From an uncultured Elusimicrobium sp. (GTDB lineage: Bacteria > Elusimicrobiota > Endomicrobiia > Endomicrobiales > Endomicrobiaceae): 8,150 nucleotides of DNA. Under the pieces are notes generated by a model. It was not told the DNA's origin, did no database searches, and worked only from the letters and a program-made list of their open reading frames with translations. The stretch's first letter is position 1. Every line of letters starts with the position of its first letter. Positions 1-4,158 of the stretch are shown piece after piece. Both the position numbers and the translations under genes were made by a program. The DNA is taken from NCBI GenBank assembly GCA_902761395.1, contig CACWKJ010000041.1, positions 1 through 8,150 of the forward strand, read 5' to 3'.

Positions 1-321
1 ATACTCATCTTTCAAATCTTTAGCTATCTTTTCCGAAACGGTTAAGATTTTGTTTAAATCACTTGATAAGTAAGGTGTTGCACCTTGAACTTTAGGTTTG
101 GCTTCAATAAGTTTTAAAACATCGTTTTCTATTAACGGTTTTAAATCTTGTTCCACTGCGGACAACTTACTTATAATAGTACCTACTATGCCTTGTTCTT
201 GTTTAAGCAAAGCATACAAAAGATGTTCTGCGGATATTTCCTGGTTACCATACTGTACCGCAATATCCTGTGTATCCGCAAGTGCCTCTTGCGATTTTAT
301 AGTAAATTTTGATATATTCAT
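1..321 (-). CDS. clpB: ClpB disaggregase, N-terminal 107 residues (cut by window edge)
   Basis: Reading the minus strand from the ATG at 321-319 gives 107 codons without a stop to the window edge. The product begins MNISKFTIKSQEALADTQDI and continues through EISAEHLLYALLKQEQG, the Clp N-domain with its two-fold helical repeat. Its closest match from memory is the ClpB N-domain: ALADAQ and PLHLMSALLNQEGG in E. coli correspond to ALADTQ and AEHLLYALLKQEQG here. ClpB is a hexameric cytoplasmic AAA+ unfoldase that works with DnaK to rescue aggregated protein. The AAA+ modules lie outside the window, so ClpC or ClpA is not formally excluded, but the N-domain wording and the CIRCE operator favour ClpB. 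The start is well set by a strong Shine-Dalgarno (AAGGAGGT on the minus strand, about 326-334). Transcription is expected to be repressed by HrcA and induced by heat. Confidence 0.88.
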   Translation of the reverse strand, partial: MNISKFTIKSQEALADTQDIAVQYGNQEISAEHLLYALLKQEQGIVGTIISKLSAVEQDLKPLIENDVLKLIEAKPKVQGATPYLSSDLNKILTVSEKIAKDLKDEY

Positions 322-352
322 TGTGTACCTCCTTTATGCTAATTATTTTTAA

Positions 353-379
353 TTAGCACTCTTTATTACTGAGTGCTAA
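353..379. promoter_or_regulatory. CIRCE operator (HrcA binding site)
   Basis: TTAGCACTC (353-361), nine bases, then GAGTGCTAA (371-379): a perfect 9-bp inverted repeat with the canonical N9 spacer and exact consensus arms. This is the Controlling Inverted Repeat of Chaperone Expression, bound by the repressor HrcA, whose activity depends on GroEL. It overlaps the -10 and start point of the clpB promoter. Being symmetrical and lying 51 bp before the divergent glycosidase start, it could also affect that gene, but this is unproven. Confidence 0.95.
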
Positions 380-406
380 TATAGCACAAATCAGGAAGTT
401 TGTCAA
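378..406 (-). promoter_or_regulatory. sigma70-type promoter of clpB
   Basis: On the minus strand a perfect -35 (TTGACA, plus-strand 401-406) is separated by 17 bp from a -10 TATATT (plus-strand 378-383). The expected start point, near 371, falls inside the CIRCE element, the usual geometry for HrcA repression. The spacing and near-consensus boxes make this a strong basal promoter that needs a repressor to keep it low. Confidence 0.85.
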
Positions 407-429
407 GAGTTTTATATTTTGGAGTATTT

Positions 430-1383
430 ATGAAGACATTTTTAATTGTATTATTCTGTTTATTAGTTATAACAACAGGGTGCTTTGCTCAAAGGAAAGA
501 AGGTCTTACGGGAAAATTTGTTCCTTCCGATAACAAGACTTTACTTTTCTGCGGTCAAAACAATAATGACAGCAAAGAGTTTGTTGAAACAAACGGAAAA
601 ACACCGGCAGGTTTTATGATTTACACTTCTTTACAAAATTTGGAAGGGTTGGAAGAAGATGTTGAATACGGAACCGGTGCAATGTCGGGCAACTTTATAT
701 TACAAAACTATAAGAAAGCAGCTCTTCAAATAGGTTTATTTTTGGTCGGTTCTTTAGATTCGGTTGTTGACGGTTCTCTAGATGAGAATATAAAGAAGTT
801 AGGTGAATGGATAACAAGAACAAAAGTTCCGGTATTTTTAAGAATAGGTTACGAATTTGATTTTCCGGAAAACAATTATGACCCGGAACTTTACAAACAA
901 GCATTTAGATATATAGTAGAAAAACTCGATGAACAAAAAGTAAAAAATGTTGCTTATGTTTGGCATTCCTATGCTTCGTATGCACCGAAAGGAATAGAAC
1001 AATGGTATCCGGGAGACGAATATGTTGATTGGTGCGCGATATCTTATTTTGCAAATCCGCAATGGTTTCCTATGATACAATTTACCAAAGCTCACAACAA
1101 ACCGCTTATGCTTGCTGAATGTTCCCCCACATTGGGTACAAATGCAACAGAAGCAGATAAAATAAAATGGTACAGGATATTGTTCAAATTTATACAGACC
1201 AAAGATATTAAAGCATTATGTTACATCAACGGAAATTGGGATAATCAACCGATGTTCGAACAGTTCAGTTGGGGTAACAGTAAATTGGACGTTTCGGAAA
1301 ATATAAAGAATTTTTGGCTTGAAAACATAAAAAACGAAAGATTTATTAATTTGGATAAATTATATAAGGAAATCAAATACTAA
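430..1383 (+). CDS. Secreted GH26-like glycoside hydrolase (putative lipoprotein)
   Basis: A 317-residue protein with an N-terminal signal (MKTFLIVLFCLLVITTGC). Cleavage may be at a weak lipobox (TTG|C18) or by signal peptidase I after CFA20, so lipid anchoring is uncertain. The remainder reads as one (beta/alpha)8 glycosidase of the GH26 kind. R138-I-G-Y-E142 resembles the GH26 R-x-x-H-E acid/base segment, followed by NVAYVWHS (173-180), WYPGDEYVDW (192-201) and LMLAE230, whose Glu is the likely nucleophile. GH26 enzymes cut beta-mannans or related beta-glycans; the substrate cannot be told here. The His that normally precedes the acid/base Glu is Tyr141, so activity may be unusual. The start is the ATG at 430, with GGAG at 421-424 five bases upstream; an in-frame TTG at 400 lies within the clpB promoter and would place residues before the signal peptide. 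No hairpin terminator follows. Confidence 0.72.
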   Translation: MKTFLIVLFCLLVITTGCFAQRKEGLTGKFVPSDNKTLLFCGQNNNDSKEFVETNGKTPAGFMIYTSLQNLEGLEEDVEYGTGAMSGNFILQNYKKAALQIGLFLVGSLDSVVDGSLDENIKKLGEWITRTKVPVFLRIGYEFDFPENNYDPELYKQAFRYIVEKLDEQKVKNVAYVWHSYASYAPKGIEQWYPGDEYVDWCAISYFANPQWFPMIQFTKAHNKPLMLAECSPTLGTNATEADKIKWYRILFKFIQTKDIKALCYINGNWDNQPMFEQFSWGNSKLDVSENIKNFWLENIKNERFINLDKLYKEIKY

Positions 1384-1388
1384 ATTTA

Positions 1389-1417
1389 TTGAAAAAAAAA
1401 CGGATATATACTATTCT
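1389..1417 (+). promoter_or_regulatory. Candidate promoter of the prepilin gene
   Basis: TTGAAA (1389-1394), 17 bp, TATTCT (1412-1417), giving an expected start near 1424 and a leader of about 27 nt that includes the Shine-Dalgarno AGAGG (1438-1442). Both boxes are imperfect in AT-rich sequence, so this is only a plausible candidate. It would let the gene be transcribed apart from the glycosidase. Confidence 0.45.
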
Positions 1418-1450
1418 TTAATTAGTTAATTCTTTATAGAGGTTAAAGTT

Positions 1451-1954
1451 ATGTTAAAAAAATATTTAAATAATAAAGGTTTCGGTTTAGTGGAATTATT
1501 GATTGTTGTTATTATTGTTATATCTCTTTCCGCTGTAAGTTTTAACTACTATAAATTGAGTCTTGAAAAATCAAAAGTTACTGATGCCATGATGATACTT
1601 AGACAAATTGCCGATGCCAATATAATATATTACAGAGAAAACAGAAGTTATACCGATGATATAACAAAACTATTAGTAAAGATTGAAGGAGAGCAAGTTT
1701 TAGAAAACGGATATAATTGGACAAAAACCGAACTGTTTTCCTATAGAGCCGATAAAACAAAAGAATCTGTTTCTCCTACCGACACTAACAAATTTGTATT
1801 TAGAATTGCTTATGCAAAAAGAGATAACAAATACGAAATTTTTGCACTATATGATGAGGCAACCGAGTCTTTAAAATTTGATGCTTATGGAGACGATGCA
1901 AATTTTATTGACGGAAAAATTGTAGAAACAATTCGAGCAAAAGGAAGATTGTAA
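1451..1954 (+). CDS. Type IV prepilin-like (PulG/PilE-type) protein
   Basis: A 167-residue protein with a class III signal: a short basic leader (MLKKYLNNKG10), then F11-GLVE15-LLIVVIIVISLSAV. Cleavage by prepilin peptidase (PilD type) after Gly10 would leave Phe at +1, to be N-methylated, and Glu15 as the conserved Glu5 of the mature protein, followed by the hydrophobic helix that anchors and assembles pilins. The C-terminal part (about 45-167) is a polar globular head rich in Lys, Asp and Tyr and with no cysteines, so it lacks the disulfide loop of many major pilins. It could be a minor pilin, a pseudopilin of a type II secretion-like system, or an adhesive pilin; no assembly genes lie in the window. 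The ATG at 1451 has AGAGG eight bases upstream. Elusimicrobiota are known for many scattered genes of this kind, which fits its isolation here. Confidence 0.85.
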   Translation: MLKKYLNNKGFGLVELLIVVIIVISLSAVSFNYYKLSLEKSKVTDAMMILRQIADANIIYYRENRSYTDDITKLLVKIEGEQVLENGYNWTKTELFSYRADKTKESVSPTDTNKFVFRIAYAKRDNKYEIFALYDEATESLKFDAYGDDANFIDGKIVETIRAKGRL

Positions 1955-1980
1955 AATTTCGTAAAAATCACAGAAATTTT
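1953..1980. repeat. 8-bp inverted repeat between prepilin and protease genes
   Basis: AAAATTTC (1953-1960) and GAAATTTT (1973-1980) form perfect 8-bp arms around a 12-nt loop, starting in the prepilin stop codon and ending one base before the TATAAT of the next gene. No T-run follows, so it is a poor terminator; it could be an operator or a chance product of AT-rich sequence. Confidence 0.3.
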
Positions 1981-1990
1981 GTATAATAAA
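1976..1990 (+). promoter_or_regulatory. TATAAT promoter motif adjoining the M48 protease start
   Basis: ATTTTGTATAATAAA contains a perfect -10 hexamer (TATAAT, 1982-1987). The ATG follows after nine bases, so a start point about seven bases after the hexamer would leave a leader of only 2-4 nt. No convincing -35 is seen at 16-18 bp (best TTCGTA, 1958-1963), and there is no canonical TGn extension. The same 15 bases recur at 8104-8118 before another start codon, which supports a functional element. Confidence 0.6.
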
Positions 1991-1996
1991 TCCATT

Positions 1997-2761
1997 ATGA
2001 AAATACAATATTACTTATTAGCTTTTGTGTTTGTGGCAGCAGGTTGTACAACTGTCCCGATGACAGGAAGATATCAACTTCTTTTAAGTGATGAAGCTCA
2101 AGAAATTGCTGCAGGTGCAACAAGTTATGGTCAATATTTGTCTGAAGCAAAAATATCTACGGATAAAACAAATACGGCACTTGTAAAAAAAGTAGGTCAA
2201 AAAATAGCCGCAGTTTCAGACTGTGACTATGATTGGGAATTTAATTTATTGGAAAGCAACGAAGCTAACGCATGGTGCTTGTCCGGAGGTAAAGTTGCGG
2301 TATATACGGGAATTTTACCTTATACACAAAACGAAGCGGGACTTGCAACCGTTATGGCTCACGAAATAGCACATGCCATAGCAAGACACGGTGCGGAAAG
2401 ATCGGCACAAAACACTTTACTTGAATATGGACTTGCTATAGGTGGTGCAACACTATCAAACAACCCTAATAGAGAGTTAATCTTGTTAGGTGTAAATGTT
2501 GCCGGAAATGTAGGAGTTATTTTACCTTATAGCAGGAAACATGAATCCGAAGCAGATTACATGGGCCTGCTTTTAATGGCAAAAGCAGGATATGATCCCA
2601 ACGAAGCTATAAAATTCTGGCAAAGAATGGTGTTTGCATCTTCAGGTTCTCAAGGCGGATTATCCGACTTTTTATCTACTCATCCTTCCGATGAAAAAAG
2701 AATTAAAGATTTGCAGGAACATATGCCGGAAGCTTTAGAATATTATAAAAAAGCAAAATAA
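1997..2761 (+). CDS. M48-family zinc metalloprotease, lipoprotein (LoiP/Oma1-like)
   Basis: A 254-residue protein with a lipoprotein signal (MKIQYYLLAFVFVAAG|C17), followed by TTVPMTGRYQLLLSD, typical of envelope M48 peptidases. The HExxH zinc motif is H122-E-I-A-H126 (Glu123 catalytic), and the third ligand is probably Glu183 in HESEAD. The C-terminal STHPSDEKRI segment is also characteristic of this family. Relatives such as LoiP, YcaL and mitochondrial Oma1 degrade misfolded or unneeded membrane and envelope proteins, so a quality-control role at the outer or cytoplasmic membrane is inferred; the substrate is unknown. The size is normal for a protease without TPR repeats. The chosen start is the ATG at 1997. 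An in-frame TTG at 1979 would put six polar residues before the signal peptide and lies inside the TATAAT motif. No Shine-Dalgarno precedes the ATG, suggesting leaderless or near-leaderless translation. Confidence 0.85.
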   Translation: MKIQYYLLAFVFVAAGCTTVPMTGRYQLLLSDEAQEIAAGATSYGQYLSEAKISTDKTNTALVKKVGQKIAAVSDCDYDWEFNLLESNEANAWCLSGGKVAVYTGILPYTQNEAGLATVMAHEIAHAIARHGAERSAQNTLLEYGLAIGGATLSNNPNRELILLGVNVAGNVGVILPYSRKHESEADYMGLLLMAKAGYDPNEAIKFWQRMVFASSGSQGGLSDFLSTHPSDEKRIKDLQEHMPEALEYYKKAK

Positions 2762-2781
2762 AAAGGCATAAACAACTATAT

Positions 2782-2820
2782 AAAACAAGAAACATATTTA
2801 ATATTGTTTCTTGTTTTTTT
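2782..2820 (+). terminator. Rho-independent terminator after the M48 protease gene
   Basis: A 13-bp perfect stem (AAAACAAGAAACA 2782-2794 with TGTTTCTTGTTTT 2805-2817) around a 10-nt loop. Its descending arm runs straight into a T-tract to 2820. The stem is AU-rich, but the perfect pairing and T-run directly after the stop codon region make it convincing. It separates the upstream genes from the rex-hyd operon. Confidence 0.82.
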
Positions 2821-2883
2821 ATTTATACAAAAATCATTAAAAATATTAGAAAAACATATAAAAGTTTTACTAATCTAAATTCA

Positions 2884-2912
2884 TTGACTTACTATTTTTA
2901 AATAGATAAAAT
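2884..2912 (+). promoter_or_regulatory. Promoter of the rex-hydCBA operon
   Basis: TTGACT (2884-2889), exactly 17 bp, TAAAAT (2907-2912): five of six matches in each box with ideal spacing. The expected start point is near 2919, giving a leader of about 69 nt before rex. It lies downstream of the preceding terminator and is the only good promoter seen for the operon. Its -10 is embedded in a 14-bp palindrome, a likely place for a regulator. Confidence 0.72.
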
Positions 2913-2918
2913 TTTATC
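2905..2918. promoter_or_regulatory. Perfect 14-bp palindrome over the -10 of the rex promoter
   Basis: GATAAAATTTTATC is its own reverse complement. It covers the -10 hexamer and reaches the expected start point, the classic place for an operator that blocks RNA polymerase. Its AAAATTTT centre resembles the middle of some Rex sites, but the outer TTGTG/CACAA arms of canonical Rex operators are missing, so the binding protein is undetermined. Autoregulation by Rex is one possibility. Confidence 0.45.
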
Positions 2919-2987
2919 CATAACAAGTTGTATTCAAGAAAAAAGCACGAACAAACATATAAAAATTTTCATTAAAAATATAAGAAA

Positions 2988-3638
2988 ATGAAGAAAAAAA
3001 GTGTTGTATATAATAAGAAGGAAATTTCGGAAGCCACTTTAAGAAGATTTCCTTTTTACCATCATTATTTGAAGCAATTGGAAAGTGATGGCGTTAAAGA
3101 AATTTCATCGGCACAAATAGCAAAGTTCCTTGGATTTAATACTATACAAGTAAGAAAAGATATAGAAGCAACCAAAATTGAAGGAAAACCCAAAAGAGGT
3201 TATAACCTTAAAAAATTAATATCGGCAATAGAAAAATTTTTAGGTTTTTATACTAAAAACGAGGCTGTTTTAATCGGTGCCGGACATTTAGGATATGCTC
3301 TTTTAGGTTATCACGGTTTTAAAGAGTACGGATTAGATATAATTGCCGCTTTTGATAATAATCCGGAAAGAGTTGATAAATTTATAAATTATAAAAAAGT
3401 TTTTAGTATAGACAGACTTGAAGATATAATAAGCAGAATGCAAATAAAGATAGGAATTCTTACCGTTCCTTCCGCTGTTGCACAAGAGTTGGCGGACAGA
3501 ATGGTAAAAGTAGGGATAAAAGCTATTTGGAATTTTGCACCTATTAAAATAAATGTTCCGAAAGATGTTGTTGTTCAACATGAAAATTTGGCTTCAAGTT
3601 TAGCTGTTTTATCGCAAAAAATAAAGAATTTAAGATAA
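2988..3638 (+). CDS. rex: Rex, redox-sensing transcriptional repressor
   Basis: A 216-residue protein of normal Rex length. The N-terminal winged helix (about 10-85) has ISEATLRRFPFYHHYLKQL, S41-AQIAKFLGF and VRKDIE (55-60), then KRGYNLKKL (69-77). The Rossmann domain has the dinucleotide-binding G97-A-G99-H-L-G102 and D123 in AFDNNPERVD. The C-terminus carries the family's NFAPIKINVP (182-191) and a final helix for the domain-swapped dimer. Rex binds DNA with NAD+ and lets go when NADH is high, so it derepresses NADH-oxidising pathways; hydrogenase genes are known targets in Clostridia and Thermotogae. Here it leads the hyd operon, 37 bp before hydC. The stretch after VRKD usually reads like LxxFGxFGxxGxGY; here it is IEATKIEGKPKRGY, so DNA recognition may differ. 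The ATG at 2988 is the only in-frame candidate (a TAA lies at 2973) and has no clear Shine-Dalgarno. Confidence 0.93.
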   Translation: MKKKSVVYNKKEISEATLRRFPFYHHYLKQLESDGVKEISSAQIAKFLGFNTIQVRKDIEATKIEGKPKRGYNLKKLISAIEKFLGFYTKNEAVLIGAGHLGYALLGYHGFKEYGLDIIAAFDNNPERVDKFINYKKVFSIDRLEDIISRMQIKIGILTVPSAVAQELADRMVKVGIKAIWNFAPIKINVPKDVVVQHENLASSLAVLSQKIKNLR

Positions 3639-3649
3639 TTAAGAATTAG

Positions 3650-3664
3650 TTGTTAACATAACAA
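3650..3664. promoter_or_regulatory. Inverted repeat ahead of hydC, candidate Rex-type operator
   Basis: TTGTTA (3650-3655), ACA, TAACAA (3659-3664): perfect 6-bp arms in the rex-hydC gap, overlapping the first bases of the hydC Shine-Dalgarno. The arms match the outer part of the Rex consensus (TTGTTAA-N4-TTAACAA), but the overall site is 15 bp rather than 18. Its right part, CATAACAAG, also occurs at 2919-2927 near the start point of the rex transcript. It may be a Rex site of altered spacing, a weak RNA hairpin affecting hydC translation, or chance. Confidence 0.4.
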
Positions 3665-3675
3665 GGAGAACTTAC

Positions 3676-4158
3676 ATGGAAAATCAAGGGAAATTTGACA
3701 AAGTCTGCCAAATTCTTGACGAAAACGGCAGAGACAAAGCAAGATTAATCCCAATTTTGCAGGCAGTACAGGAAGTGTACAATTATCTTCCTGAAGAAAT
3801 TTTGACATTCATAGCTTCTGCATTGGATATCTCCCCTGCAAGAGTTTACGGAGTTGCAACATTTTTTGCACATTTCACTTTAAAAGCAAAAGGCAAACAC
3901 ATAATAAAAGTTTGCGACGGAACGGCATGTCACGTTAAAAGATCTACAACAATTATTGATGCAATAAGAGCAAAACTTAATCTTACGGCATCCGAAAACA
4001 CAACAAAAGATATGTTGTTTACATTGGAAACAGTATCTTGTTTGGGTGCTTGCGGTCTTGCTCCTGCAATGGTTATAGATAACGAAGTTTACGGCCAGGT
4101 TACACCTGAAAAAGTAACAAAAATTATTGACGATATGATTAAACAGGAGGAAAAATAA
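3676..4158 (+). CDS. hydC: HydC, NuoE-like [2Fe-2S] subunit of bifurcating [FeFe] hydrogenase
   Basis: A 160-residue NuoE/24-kDa family protein, about the size of T. maritima HydC. The N-terminal helical part (about 1-70) includes LIPILQAVQEVYNYLPEE and ISPARVYGVATFFAHF, family hallmarks. The C-terminal thioredoxin-like domain binds a [2Fe-2S] cluster through C80-x4-C85 (KVCDGTACHVK) and C122-x3-C126 (SCLGACGLAP). In the complex it sits beside the flavin subunit HydB and is thought to take part in the electron path around the FMN. The ATG at 3676 has the strong Shine-Dalgarno AAGGAG (3663-3668) seven bases upstream. It follows rex by 37 bp and its stop overlaps the hydB start by one base (TAATG), so translational coupling is likely. 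Confusion with a complex I NuoE is unlikely given the hydA partner. Confidence 0.93.
   Translation: MENQGKFDKVCQILDENGRDKARLIPILQAVQEVYNYLPEEILTFIASALDISPARVYGVATFFAHFTLKAKGKHIIKVCDGTACHVKRSTTIIDAIRAKLNLTASENTTKDMLFTLETVSCLGACGLAPAMVIDNEVYGQVTPEKVTKIIDDMIKQEEK

Larger units (their letters stand above)
2834..2988. repeat. Two AT-rich repeat units in swapped order upstream of rex
   Basis: Unit A is TCATTAAAAATATTAGAAAA (2834-2853), matched at 19 of 20 positions at 2969-2988. Unit B is ACATATAAAAGTTTT (2854-2868), matched at 14 of 15 at 2955-2969. The first copy is ordered A-B and the second B-A, and the pair flanks the rex promoter. Both are very AT-rich, so chance similarity is possible, but the length and adjacency argue for duplication or a repeated binding site. 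The remainder of this intergenic stretch holds only the terminator and promoter listed separately. Confidence 0.45.

Noticed and set aside
98..352. Plus-strand 84-codon open frame
   Set aside because: It lies antisense to the clpB coding sequence and runs into the CIRCE element; it has no recognisable domain and no ribosome-binding site was evident.
400..429. Upstream TTG start for the glycosidase adding ten residues
   Set aside because: The extension puts residues before a normal signal peptide and overlaps the clpB -35; the ATG at 430 has GGAG at good spacing.
1420..1431. AATTA-GT-TAATT hairpin as a terminator after the glycosidase
   Set aside because: Five A-T pairs with a two-base loop and no proper T-run cannot form a stable terminator.
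1979..1996. Upstream TTG start for the M48 protease
   Set aside because: The extra residues (LYNKSI as encoded) precede a proper lipoprotein signal, and the bases form the TATAAT motif instead.
2919..2932. ACAAGTTGT near the rex start point as a canonical Rex site
   Set aside because: The half-sites point outward (ACAA then TTGT), the reverse of the Rex arrangement; only the shared CATAACAAG is noted.
2979..2984. TATAAG as a -10 giving a leaderless rex mRNA
   Set aside because: Only three bases separate it from the ATG, so transcription would begin inside the gene; the TTGACT/TAAAAT promoter upstream is much better.
3634..3639. GATAAT as an internal promoter for hydC
   Set aside because: No -35 of any quality lies 16-18 bp upstream, and the gap to rex is short, so read-through from the rex promoter is the simpler reading.
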